NCBI GenBank assembly: GCA_037190665.1
Contig: JBBCJT010000090.1
Location: 1-9,102 of the forward strand
Source: JBBCJT01 sp037190665
GTDB taxonomy: Bacteria; Pseudomonadota; Alphaproteobacteria; Acetobacterales; Acetobacteraceae
DNA: 9,102 nucleotides
Direction of reading: 5' to 3'
Shown here: one piece after another, positions 1-7,587 of the stretch
Position numbering within the stretch: position 1 is the stretch's first letter
Layout of the letters: each line of letters opens with the position of its first letter
Position numbers and translations under genes: made by a program
The notes under the pieces: model-generated
What the model was told of the DNA's origin: nothing
Seen by the model: the letters and a program-made list of their open reading frames with translations, nothing else
Databases searched by the model: none

Positions 1-1245
1 CCGGCCGGCCCGCTCGAAGGCCGGATCGGCGCCATGGCCGCGCAGGATGTACCCGGCCTTCAGGTCGTACCCCATGTCGGCGAAGGCCGGCCCCGTCGCC
101 GCGGAGAAGCCGACCAGCAGCGCCAGCGCCGGCATCGGGAAACCGATCAGCATGCCGATGATCAGCGTGATCAGCGCCACCGCGAAGGCGGGGAACCAGC
201 CGGAGTGCATCGCCGCGAGGCCGACGATCAGCTCGTGCACATAGGCCGCGAAGGCCGCGTAGAGCACGAACAGGATCAGCATCCCGATGGACATGTCGCT
301 CACCAGCCCGCCCACCAGCGCGATGAACACGGCGATGGCGAGGTAACCCAGCGTGCCGAGGCCCAGCGCCCGCCGCACCTCGCTATCGGACACACCCGCC
401 GTCTCGTCCGCATGCCTGCGCGCCTGGCTGCGGCGGAACAGCAGTTGCGCGACCTGCAGCAGGGCGACCACGCCGGCCCCGATCATCACGCCGTGCGGGA
501 TGTAGGCCTTCATCAGGTCGCCGCCCGGGGTGACGCCGGCGAAGAAATCGCCGCTGAACAACTGGCCCGAATAGCCGCGCACCAGCAGGCCGATGCCGAA
601 CATCGTCAGCGCCCAGATATTGCCGATGAAGGCGACGCCGAAGGCCGACATCGGAATGCCGGACACCGCCGTCGATCCGGCGAAACCGATCGCCGAGAGC
701 GGAACCTTGATGAAGGAGGCGAGCGTGCCGACCGCGAAGCCCGCCCCCATGAGCGCCGCCTTGCGGCCCCCTTCATCCCCGGCCTTGATCGCCTCCGCCG
801 CGGCGATCCCCGGCGGCCACGCGCCGGTCGCCGGGAAGATGCGCGAGTCGAACATCCGGTAGAGCAGGTAGGCGTCGAGCAGCATCGCGGCGAAAGCGCC
901 CGCGAGCATCGGCAGGACCAGATCGGGCCGGCCGAGCAGGAACGGGATGCCGATCGGCAGCAGCAGGCTGTTCGCGGCACCGAACGTCGCCGACGAGATC
1001 GCGCTCTGCGCGAGGTTCTGCACGTGGATGGAGCGATAGCGCGCGAAGATCGCGAGCGGCACGCGCGCCAGCGCCATGGCGGCGAGCGCGCCGATCAATG
1101 ATGTGTTGGCCGTAATGCCCAGCGACACCAGAAGCTGCATGCCGATGATCGCGCCGAAGACGCAGAGCACGGCAATCAGGATCAGTGTCACCGGGTCGAA
1201 CAGGCTCGGATGACGCCGGGGCGTTCCGCCCGGTAATTCAGTCAT
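1..1245 (-). CDS. OPT-family oligopeptide transporter (partial, C-terminus beyond window)
   Basis: Polytopic inner-membrane permease of the OPT (oligopeptide transporter) family, whose members import peptides, glutathione-like compounds or metal chelates with protons. The frame is open from the ATG at 1245 to the left edge, giving 415 residues without a stop; the C-terminal part is missing. Hydrophobic segments recur along the whole length (about residues 19-42, 47-68, 84-104, 108-130, 163-190, 200-223, 250-270, 294-315, 319-340, 352-382). Family hallmarks are the PPGIAAAEAIKAG segment at 144-156 and the MGYDLKAGYILRG segment at 391-403. The start is supported by AGGGAG at 1252-1257, 6 nt before the ATG. 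It lies 52 bp downstream of the hydantoinase/oxoprolinase gene on the same strand, so it is probably the uptake component for that enzyme's substrate or a precursor. Family call is firm; the substrate is inferred only. Confidence 0.88.
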   Translation of the reverse strand, partial: MTELPGGTPRRHPSLFDPVTLILIAVLCVFGAIIGMQLLVSLGITANTSLIGALAAMALARVPLAIFARYRSIHVQNLAQSAISSATFGAANSLLLPIGIPFLLGRPDLVLPMLAGAFAAMLLDAYLLYRMFDSRIFPATGAWPPGIAAAEAIKAGDEGGRKAALMGAGFAVGTLASFIKVPLSAIGFAGSTAVSGIPMSAFGVAFIGNIWALTMFGIGLLVRGYSGQLFSGDFFAGVTPGGDLMKAYIPHGVMIGAGVVALLQVAQLLFRRSQARRHADETAGVSDSEVRRALGLGTLGYLAIAVFIALVGGLVSDMSIGMLILFVLYAAFAAYVHELIVGLAAMHSGWFPAFAVALITLIIGMLIGFPMPALALLVGFSAATGPAFADMGYDLKAGYILRGHGADPAFERAGR

Positions 1246-1260
1246 GGACTTCTCCCTCAC

Positions 1261-1278
1261 TCCGCCTCTGCGGGCGGA
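1261..1278 (-). other. Intercistronic stem-loop before the OPT gene
   Basis: A perfect 6-bp inverted repeat, TCCGCC / GGCGGA with a 6-nt loop, lies between the stop of the oxoprolinase gene and the ribosome binding site of the permease gene. There is no following T-run, so it does not look like an intrinsic terminator. It could stabilise a processed transcript or tune permease translation. In such GC-rich DNA a 6-bp stem can also be chance. Confidence 0.3.
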
Positions 1279-1297
1279 TCGCCTGGATGTGTGTGGA

Positions 1298-4200
1298 TCA
1301 GGCGACGAGGATCCCGGCTTTCGCTTCGCCGACATCCCGTGCCGCATGGGCGGTGTGGGTGCCGTAATCGCGGCCCGCCCCTTCGGCCGACACGAAGCCG
1401 AACGCGATGTCGCGCCGGATCGCCTCGCGTGGCCGTTCCGATGCCGGCCCGTAGCCGGCGCCGCCGGCGAGTACGAGCTCGACGATCTCCCGCGGATGCG
1501 TGACCTGGACCAGCGCGCCGGTGCCGACATCGCGCAGCACGTTGCCGTCCCTGTCGATCACGCGCCCCGACGCGCCGCCGCCGGCCTTGCCGTCGAACAG
1601 GCCGGGGATCGCGTTGTTCACGCCCTCCGGATACAGCGAGACCAGCGTCGTCAGCCCGTCATCCGTCAGCTTGCGGATGCGCACGCGCTGGCCCAGCCCG
1701 CCGCGATGCTTCCCGGCGCCGCCGGAGTCGGCGAGATAGGTCTTCTCGATCACCAGCACCGGCACCCGCGCCTCGAACGTCTCGATCGAGGTGCCGGCGG
1801 CCGACGTCGGGTACAGCAGGCCAGACTTGCCGTCGCCATGCGCGGATGCGCCCTGCCCGCCGCCGACGAACAGCATGTCCGAATACGTCTCGCCCGCGTG
1901 GTCGCGGCCGTAGACGCTCGCCGCCACCGGCAGGCCGGTGAAGGCCTGCACCTGCCGTGGCGCGGCCTGCGCCAGCGCGCGGAACACGTTGGGCGCGATG
2001 TACCAGCCGGTCCGCGTGCGCAGGTTGACCGCGAGCGGCCGGTCGCAGTTCAGGATCGAGCCCTTCGGCGCGTCGATGCTGAAGGCGCGGTAGCAGCCCG
2101 CATTGCCGCGCACGGACGGCGTGAGCATGCATTTCAGCGGGTAGGTCGCATGCGCCATCGTGTAGTTCAGCGTGCAGTTCAGCCCGCCCTGGGCAAGCTG
2201 CGGCGGCGCGCCGGCGAAATCGAGATGGATCGTGTCGCCCTTGACCGTCAGCGCCAGCGGATAGGTCATCGGCGTGCCGAGCGGGTTGTTCGTGACCGTG
2301 CCGTGATAGACACCGTCCGGCAGCGCGCGGATCGCATCGCGCATCGCCTTCTCGGACCTGTCCTGCACCACGGTGGCCAGCGCGCGCAGGTCCTGCATGC
2401 CGTAGTCGGCGAGGAAGGCGCGCAGGCGTTCCGCGCCGATGGCGTTGGCCGCGACCAGCGCGTGCAGGTCGCCCAACACCTGATCCGGGTTGCGCACGTT
2501 CTCGCCCAGCAGGCGCATCAGCGTCTCGTTGATGCGGCCCGCCTCGTAGAGCTTCATCGGCGGGATCTGGAAGCCTTCCTCGTAGATCTCGCGCGCCCGC
2601 AGGCTGTCCTTGGTGCCGCCGATATCGGACACGTGGCCGACCGTGCCCGTCAGCGCGACGACGCGGCCATCGAGGAAGACCGGCGTGACCACGGCGAGAT
2701 CGAACAGGTGGCCGGCGCAGAGCCACGGATCGTTGGTGATCAGCACGTCGCCGGGCTTCAGCGTCTCCGCCGGGTAGCGTTCCAGCAGCGCCTTCACCGC
2801 GCGCGGCAGCGTCAGGTTGAACACCGGCATCGCGCGCGGCGAATGCGCCAGCGTCTCGCCCGACGGGTCCAGCAGCTCGCAGGCGAAGTCCTGCGATTCG
2901 GAGATCACCAGCGAGAACGCCGTGCGGCAGACCGTCAGCCACATCTCCTCGACCACGTTGACGAGCCGGCTCCACATGATCTCCAGCGAGATCGGGTCCG
3001 ACTCGATGCGGCGCACCGCCTCGGCGACCGGCATGTCCGCGCTGATCGCGATCTCCGCCGCGCCGGCCTGTCCGACATGGACCAGCAGGTTGAGCACGTC
3101 GTCGATGGCGACGGTGTCGCCCGGCGGGACGATGGTGGTCGCCTCCCGCTCCTCGATGATGGCGGGGCCATCGATGCGGTCGCCGGCGCGCAGCGCGTAG
3201 CGGTCGTAGACGGTGGCGTCGGCCCAGCCGCGTTCGAACCATGCGCGGCGCGTGCCCTTCACCCGTGAGGCGGCCTCCCCGCCCCCGGCGGCGCCGGACA
3301 GCGAGAGCGTCGGCGCCGGGCCGATGCAGCGGACGCGGAAGCTGATCGCCTCCATCCGCGCGCCCTCGTAGACCGAGGTGTAGCGTGCGGCGTAGGCGGC
3401 GGTGAACGCCTCGCGGATCGCCGCAAGGCTGTCCGCAGCGATCGCGCCGACGGGCAGCGGCACGGCGATGTCGTGCATCTGCCCGACGAGGCGCATGTCC
3501 GCCGACCGCTCCACCCGGATATCGGCCACGGCCACGCCAGCTTCGGTCAGATGCCTGCGCCCTTCCGCCTCCAGCTCATCGAGCACGCGGTTGACCTGGG
3601 CGGCGTCGAAATCCTCGGAGAACTCGACCGGCAGCGAGCGCGCCAGATCGAAGGAGAGCGGCGCGGCGAGGAAGCCCAGCGCGGAGGCCGCGCCCGAAGC
3701 GGGCGGGATGATGACCTGCCGCACGCCCAGCGCGCGGGCGACATCCGCCGCATGCGCGGGACCGGCGCCGCCGAAGCCGACCATGGCGTAGTGGCGCGGG
3801 TCCTTGCCCTTCTCGACAAGGTGGACGCGCGCGGCCGCGCTCATGCCCTCGACGACGACCTTGTGGATGCCCCACGCGGCTTCCTCGACCGACAGCCCCA
3901 GCGGTTCGGCGACGGTGGCGACCGCTCTGCGCGCCGCGTCCGCATCCAGCGCCATGCGGCCGCCGAGGAAGAAGCCCGGATCGTAGTAGCCGAGCACGAG
4001 GTTGGCGTCGGTGACCGTCGGCTTCGTGCCGCCCATGCCGTAGCAGGCCGGGCCGGGATCGGAGCCGGCGGAATGCGGCCCGACCTTCAGCAGCCCCACC
4101 TCGTCGATCGCGGCGATGGACCCGCCGCCCGCGCCGATCTCGATCATGTCGATCACGGGCGCCTTGATCGGCAGGCCGGAGCCCTTGGCGAAGCGGTTGA

Positions 4201-5146
4201 CGCGCCCGGCTTCCAGCATCGGCGCGATCTCGGCGCGCCCGTCCTCGATCATGCACGCCTTGGCAGTGGTGCCGCCCATGTCGAAGGAGATGATGTCCTT
4301 CTGCCCGGCCAGTTCGCCGAACAGCGCGGTCGCCAGCCCGCCGCCCGCCGGCCCGCTTTCCAGCAGGCGGATGGGAAACGCGCGCGCGGTGTCCGGCGAC
4401 ACGAGGCCGCCCGCCGAATGCATCAGCCGCAGCGGTCCGGTGAAGCCGCGCGCGGCGAGCTCGCGCTCCAGCCGCGCCAGGTAGCGGCGCATCAGCGGCT
4501 GCACGTAGGCATTGGCGGCGGTGGTGACGAAACGCTGGTATTCCCAGATCTCGGCGACCACCTCGCTCGACAGCGACACGGTCAGCTCGGGGCAGGTCTC
4601 GCGGACGATGCGGCCGGCCTGCTGCTCATGCGCCGGGTTGCGGTAGCTGTTGAGGAAGCAGATCGCGACCGCCTCGCACCCCGCAGCCGCGATCTCGCGG
4701 GCCGCCCGGCGCACCGCCTCGGCATCGAGCGCGGCGACGGCCTTGCCGTCGCGGTCCATCCGCTCCGCGACTTCCAGCCGCAACTCGCGCGAGACCAGCG
4801 GATCGGGGAAGGTCAGGAACAGGTCGTAGATGTCGTAACGCTGCTCCGTGCCCATCTCCAGCACGTCGCGGAAACCCTGCGTGGTGATCAGGCCGAGCTT
4901 CGCGCCCTTCCGCTCGATCACCGCGTTCGTCACCAGCGTGGTGCCGTGCACGATGTCGCTGACCTCGGCGAGCGTGATGCCGGCCATGGCGGCGAGTTCA
5001 TCGAGCCCGATCAGCGCGGCCTCGGACGGGTCGTGCGGCGTGGTCAGGCGCTTGTGCAGGCGGACCGAACGGTCCTGTCCGTCGTAGAGAATGAAATCAG
5101 TGAACGTGCCGCCGATGTCGAAGCCGATGCGCCAGCGATTGCTCAT
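1298..5146 (-). CDS. Fused HyuA-HyuB hydantoinase/5-oxoprolinase family protein
   Basis: ATP-dependent cyclic-amide hydrolase of the hydantoinase/5-oxoprolinase class, cytosolic, with both subunits fused in one 1282-residue chain, about the length of eukaryotic 5-oxoprolinase. The HyuA half (about 1-690) has the actin-like ATPase phosphate loop GFDIGGTFTD near residue 8, a second phosphate motif FDMGGTTAK at 288-296, and GFGGAGPAHAADVA at 457-470. The HyuB half begins about residue 717 (DPISLEIMWSR). It carries NDPWLCAGHLFD at 805-816 and VGHVSDIGG around His838/Asp841, the His/Asp pairs expected to bind metal. The start is set by GGAG at 5155-5158, 8 nt upstream, and by the 4-bp ATGA overlap with the upstream iclR gene, which implies translational coupling. 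Known substrates in the family include 5-oxoproline, hydantoins and, in related carboxylases, ketones; the sequence alone does not choose, though the fusion and length favour 5-oxoprolinase. No frameshift or lost core motif was noticed. Confidence 0.93.
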   Translation of the reverse strand: MSNRWRIGFDIGGTFTDFILYDGQDRSVRLHKRLTTPHDPSEAALIGLDELAAMAGITLAEVSDIVHGTTLVTNAVIERKGAKLGLITTQGFRDVLEMGTEQRYDIYDLFLTFPDPLVSRELRLEVAERMDRDGKAVAALDAEAVRRAAREIAAAGCEAVAICFLNSYRNPAHEQQAGRIVRETCPELTVSLSSEVVAEIWEYQRFVTTAANAYVQPLMRRYLARLERELAARGFTGPLRLMHSAGGLVSPDTARAFPIRLLESGPAGGGLATALFGELAGQKDIISFDMGGTTAKACMIEDGRAEIAPMLEAGRVNRFAKGSGLPIKAPVIDMIEIGAGGGSIAAIDEVGLLKVGPHSAGSDPGPACYGMGGTKPTVTDANLVLGYYDPGFFLGGRMALDADAARRAVATVAEPLGLSVEEAAWGIHKVVVEGMSAAARVHLVEKGKDPRHYAMVGFGGAGPAHAADVARALGVRQVIIPPASGAASALGFLAAPLSFDLARSLPVEFSEDFDAAQVNRVLDELEAEGRRHLTEAGVAVADIRVERSADMRLVGQMHDIAVPLPVGAIAADSLAAIREAFTAAYAARYTSVYEGARMEAISFRVRCIGPAPTLSLSGAAGGGEAASRVKGTRRAWFERGWADATVYDRYALRAGDRIDGPAIIEEREATTIVPPGDTVAIDDVLNLLVHVGQAGAAEIAISADMPVAEAVRRIESDPISLEIMWSRLVNVVEEMWLTVCRTAFSLVISESQDFACELLDPSGETLAHSPRAMPVFNLTLPRAVKALLERYPAETLKPGDVLITNDPWLCAGHLFDLAVVTPVFLDGRVVALTGTVGHVSDIGGTKDSLRAREIYEEGFQIPPMKLYEAGRINETLMRLLGENVRNPDQVLGDLHALVAANAIGAERLRAFLADYGMQDLRALATVVQDRSEKAMRDAIRALPDGVYHGTVTNNPLGTPMTYPLALTVKGDTIHLDFAGAPPQLAQGGLNCTLNYTMAHATYPLKCMLTPSVRGNAGCYRAFSIDAPKGSILNCDRPLAVNLRTRTGWYIAPNVFRALAQAAPRQVQAFTGLPVAASVYGRDHAGETYSDMLFVGGGQGASAHGDGKSGLLYPTSAAGTSIETFEARVPVLVIEKTYLADSGGAGKHRGGLGQRVRIRKLTDDGLTTLVSLYPEGVNNAIPGLFDGKAGGGASGRVIDRDGNVLRDVGTGALVQVTHPREIVELVLAGGAGYGPASERPREAIRRDIAFGFVSAEGAGRDYGTHTAHAARDVGEAKAGILVA

Positions 5147-5928
5147 GAAGCGATCTCCGCGATGGGGGGATTTGGGGGGACGAACAGGCGGTCGCCGGTG
5201 AGCGCCGCGATCTCCGCGGCACCGGCGCCCAGCAGCCGGATGATCCCGGTACGCTCCGCCGCCGCGACGGTCGCGTCGGGGAAGGAGATGCAGAGCGCGA
5301 CCTCCGCGCCGGTCACCGGATCGCCGACCGCGACCGAGATCGAACGCACGCCGCGCACGGCCTCGTCGTTGGATTCCGCGTATCCGTGGCTTCGGATGAA
5401 GGCGAGCCGCGCCAGCAGGTCATCGACCGTGGCGGGTGCGGTGTCCGATGGCGGGGTCAGCCCGTCCGGGTACAGCGCGCGGACCCCGGCGTCCGGCAGC
5501 CGCGCCAGCAGCGCGCGGCCGGTGCTGGAGGCGCTGGCGTCGATCCGGTCGCCGATGGTGGTGACGACGCGCAGCGCATGGCGGCCCGGATGCACCGTCA
5601 CCCCGACGATCTCCGCGCCGCGGCGGACGCTGACATAGCCGGTGTGGCCGCACTGCTCCCCCACGCGCGCGACGACGGCGTCCGCGCGGTCGATCAGGCT
5701 GACGGAGAAGCGATAGAAGTAGCCCGCCTGATGCAGCAGCAGCGACGGGCGGTAGCGTTTGCTGTCCCCGACCGACTCCAGCAGCCCGGCATCGCGCATC
5801 GCGCGCAGCAGGCGCGAGGCGTTGCTCTTCGGCATTCCCAGCAGCGTGACGAGATCCGTCACCGTCACGTCGTGACGGGTGCTGGAGAAGCAGCGCAGGA
5901 CGTCTGCAGCCGACAGCAGGATGGACAT
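5143..5928 (-). CDS. IclR-family transcriptional regulator
   Basis: DNA-binding regulator with the IclR layout: an N-terminal winged helix-turn-helix and a C-terminal small-molecule-binding domain. Counting from the upstream in-frame ATG at 5949, the helix-turn-helix covers about residues 29-52 (VTVTDLVTLLGMPKSNASRL), the wing runs to about 68, and the effector domain spans about 75-250. That domain includes ASSTGRALLA near 139-148 and GYAESNDEAVRGV near 189-201, both typical of the family. I prefer the ATG at 5928 (261 aa): it has a GGGGT Shine-Dalgarno-like stretch at 5933-5937, while the ATG at 5949 has none and falls inside a probable operator. The stop overlaps the ATG of the oxoprolinase gene (ATGA), making it the first gene of the operon. 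Likely role: local, autoregulating control of the oxoprolinase and OPT genes, with a ligand related to their substrate (inference). Confidence 0.9.
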   Translation of the reverse strand: MSILLSAADVLRCFSSTRHDVTVTDLVTLLGMPKSNASRLLRAMRDAGLLESVGDSKRYRPSLLLHQAGYFYRFSVSLIDRADAVVARVGEQCGHTGYVSVRRGAEIVGVTVHPGRHALRVVTTIGDRIDASASSTGRALLARLPDAGVRALYPDGLTPPSDTAPATVDDLLARLAFIRSHGYAESNDEAVRGVRSISVAVGDPVTGAEVALCISFPDATVAAAERTGIIRLLGAGAAEIAALTGDRLFVPPNPPIAEIAS

Positions 5929-5932
5929 CGCT

Positions 5933-5937
5933 ACCCC
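5933..5937 (-). promoter_or_regulatory. Ribosome binding site deciding the iclR start
   Basis: Read on the minus strand, GGGGT lies 4 nt before the ATG at 5928. It is an imperfect match to GAGGT and the spacing is short. The alternative ATG at 5949 is preceded by CAGAAA with no purine-rich ribosome binding site. This favours the shorter 261-residue regulator. Confidence 0.45.
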
Positions 5938-5941
5938 AAGA

Positions 5942-5968
5942 AGTTCCATTTTCTGGAACTGTAGTTCT
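5942..5968. promoter_or_regulatory. Probable IclR operator (overlapping inverted repeats)
   Basis: Two overlapping palindromes share one arm. The first is AGTTCCA-N5-TGGAACT at 5942-5960, a perfect 7-bp inverted repeat. The second is GAACT-gt-AGTTC at 5956-5967. Together they give three regularly spaced half-sites, AGTTCC, GGAACT and AGTTCT. TTCC/GGAA half-sites of this kind resemble the TGGAAA...TTTCCA type of site bound by IclR proteins. The element lies directly upstream of the preferred iclR start and just downstream of a possible -10 box, where a bound regulator would block transcription of the operon. The stretch is also much richer in A and T than its surroundings. Confidence 0.6.
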
Positions 5969-5998
5969 ATTTAATGAAACCACCATGGATCGTGTCCG
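5969..5998 (-). promoter_or_regulatory. Possible promoter of the iclR-oxoprolinase-OPT operon
   Basis: Read on the minus strand, CGGACA at 5998-5993 (4 of 6 to TTGACA) and TTAAAT at 5974-5969 (4 of 6 to TATAAT) are separated by 18 bp. A transcript would begin near 5962, inside the inverted repeats, about 34 nt before the preferred iclR ATG. The match is modest, and the call rests mainly on position, local AT-richness and the adjoining operator. Confidence 0.33.
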
Positions 5999-6109
5999 AT
6001 CGTCAACGGATAAATTCTCCGTGGCCTCTCCTCATGCCGATTGCGGCTGGGCGGGCGTGGCGATGCCGGCTACCGTGCGCGTCATGTTCCTGTGTTGTAA
6101 CAAGCACTT

Positions 6110-7516
6110 ATGAGCAACCTTCCGTTCGCATCCGCCGACGAAGCCGCATTGCCGTTGCACACCGTCCGGCCCGACGCCCTCGAATCCTTCGTCGCCGGTC
6201 TGCCGCCCGGGCAGGCGGCGTTCCTGCGCGCGAGCGGCTTCCGCGCCACGCCCGGCCAGATCGCGCTGCTGCCGGGAGACGGCGGCCTCGCCGGCGCGGT
6301 GCTGGGACTGGGCGGCGAACGCGGCCTCTGGGCCTATGGCGAACTCGCGCACGGCCTGCCCGAAGGCACGACCTGGCGGCTCGCGCCGTCGGCGGAGGAT
6401 GAGGAGGCGGCTGCGCTGGGCTTCGCGCTCGGCGCCTACGCCTACACGCGGTTCCGCGCGCCGAAGCGCATGCCCGCGCGGCTGGTCCTGCCGGCGGGGG
6501 CGAAGGGCGCGGTCTCCGCGGCGGAAGCGACCTGGCTGGTGCGCGACCTCGTCAACACGCCCGCGAACGCGCTGGGCCCGGCCGAGCTGGCCGAGACCGT
6601 GGTGCAGGTGGGCCACGCCTTCGGCGCCACGGTCCAGGTCGTGACCGGCGAGGCGCTGGAGAAGGCCTATCCGACCGTCGCCGCCGTCGGCGCGGCGTCG
6701 GACCGCAGGCCGCATGTCGCCGTGCTGCGCTGGCAGGGCAGCTGCGCGGCGACGGATGCGCCGCTGATCGCGCTCTGCGGCAAGGGCGTGGTGTTCGACA
6801 GCGGCGGCTACGACCTCAAGCCGGCGGCCGCGATGCTGCGGATGAAGAAGGACATGGGCGGGGCGGCGGTGATGCTCGGCCTCGCGCGCATGATCATGGC
6901 TGCCGACCTGCCGGTACGCCTCGTGCTCCGCATCGGCTGCGTGGAAAACATGGTGGCCGGTCGCGGCATGCGCCCGCTGGATATCGTGCGCACGCGCCGG
7001 GGGCTGACGGTGGAGATCGGCAACACCGACGCCGAGGGCCGGCTGGTGCTGTGCGACCTGCTGGCCGAGGCGTCCGACGAATCGCCCGCCCTGATCGTGG
7101 ACGCCGCGACCCTGACCGGTGCGGCACGCGTTGCACTGGGTGCTGATCTGCCCGCCATGTTCTGCAACCATGAGGCGTGGGCGGAGGCCGTCCAGCGCGC
7201 CGGCGGTGCCCGGCACGACCCGCTCTGGCGGCTGCCGCTGTGGGATGGCTACGAGTCGATGCTCGCCTCCCCGGTCGCCGATCTCAACAATGTCGCCCGC
7301 GAACCGATGGCCGGCGCCATCGTCGCGGCATTGTTTTTACGCCGTTTCGTGGCCGAGCGGTGCCCCTGGGTGCACCTGGACACTTACTGTTGGAACGATC
7401 GTGCGCGGCCGGGGAGGCCGGAAGGAGGGGAAGCACATGGTATGCGCGCCCTGTTCTGGGCGATTGCCTGCCATGTTCAGGACACACGCAACATGGAAGT
7501 AACGACGGGGACGTAA
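6110..7516 (+). CDS. M17 leucyl aminopeptidase-family protein
   Basis: Cytosolic dinuclear-metal (zinc or manganese) aminopeptidase that removes N-terminal residues from peptides; 468 residues, somewhat shorter than E. coli PepA (503). The N-terminal domain is about 1-150 and is poorly conserved. The catalytic domain begins around NTPANALGP. Expected M17 residues are all present: Lys225 and Asp230 in GKGVVFDSGG (224-233), Asp248 in KKDMGGAA, and Asp307, Glu309 and Arg311 in NTDAEGRL (305-312). The C-terminus carries HLDTYCWND (422-430) and RPGRPEGGEAHG, typical of an alphaproteobacterial M17 subgroup. The ATG at 6110 is the first possible ATG, since an in-frame TAA lies at 6098-6100, but there is no clear Shine-Dalgarno sequence. 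The gene diverges from the iclR operon, sharing a control region of under 200 bp. Members of this family can also cleave Cys-Gly, which would fit glutathione salvage (inference). Confidence 0.92.
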   Translation: MSNLPFASADEAALPLHTVRPDALESFVAGLPPGQAAFLRASGFRATPGQIALLPGDGGLAGAVLGLGGERGLWAYGELAHGLPEGTTWRLAPSAEDEEAAALGFALGAYAYTRFRAPKRMPARLVLPAGAKGAVSAAEATWLVRDLVNTPANALGPAELAETVVQVGHAFGATVQVVTGEALEKAYPTVAAVGAASDRRPHVAVLRWQGSCAATDAPLIALCGKGVVFDSGGYDLKPAAAMLRMKKDMGGAAVMLGLARMIMAADLPVRLVLRIGCVENMVAGRGMRPLDIVRTRRGLTVEIGNTDAEGRLVLCDLLAEASDESPALIVDAATLTGAARVALGADLPAMFCNHEAWAEAVQRAGGARHDPLWRLPLWDGYESMLASPVADLNNVAREPMAGAIVAALFLRRFVAERCPWVHLDTYCWNDRARPGRPEGGEAHGMRALFWAIACHVQDTRNMEVTTGT

Positions 7517-7559
7517 GCGAACCCCGGCGTCCGCACGCAGCTTATTTCGGTTTCGTGCG

Positions 7560-7587
7560 TTGATTGCGCGGGTGGCGTGACTACGTT
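7560..7587 (+). promoter_or_regulatory. Possible marR promoter
   Basis: TTGATT at 7560-7565 and TACGTT at 7582-7587 are spaced by 16 bp, matching the sigma-70 consensus at 4 and 3 of 6 positions. The -10 candidate falls in the loop of the inverted repeat at 7565-7598. This is a weak, position-based call. Confidence 0.22.

Noticed and set aside
34..1101. Plus-strand open frame of 355 codons opposite the OPT gene
   Set aside because: The minus strand gives an uninterrupted polytopic membrane protein with OPT motifs; the plus-strand product is a charged low-complexity shadow.
1659..3242. Second minus-strand frame of 527 codons inside the oxoprolinase gene
   Set aside because: It is made almost wholly of Arg, Gly, Ala, His and Asp, with no domain; a frame-shifted shadow of the HyuB half. 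The in-frame protein is continuous, so no frameshift needs explaining.
1244..3268. Long plus-strand open frame of 674 codons opposite the oxoprolinase gene
   Set aside because: It is rich in Arg, Ala, His, Gln and Asp with no recognisable domain, which is the usual mirror of a GC-rich gene. The opposite strand encodes clear HyuA/HyuB motifs throughout.
3473..5638. Long plus-strand open frame of 721 codons across the oxoprolinase and iclR genes
   Set aside because: It spans two genes that are certain on the minus strand and has the same low-complexity composition; a GC-rich shadow.
6001..6006. TTGACG on the minus strand as the -35 box of the iclR promoter
   Set aside because: No acceptable -10 hexamer lies 15-19 bp downstream; the CGGACA/TTAAAT pair fits better.
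6006..6022. ACGGA-N7-TCCGT inverted repeat in the divergent control region
   Set aside because: Arms of only 5 bp are easily found by chance and no second copy was seen, so it is not listed as a site.
6032..7216. Minus-strand open frame of 394 codons opposite the aminopeptidase gene
   Set aside because: It lacks domains, while the plus strand carries all the M17 metal and catalytic residues.
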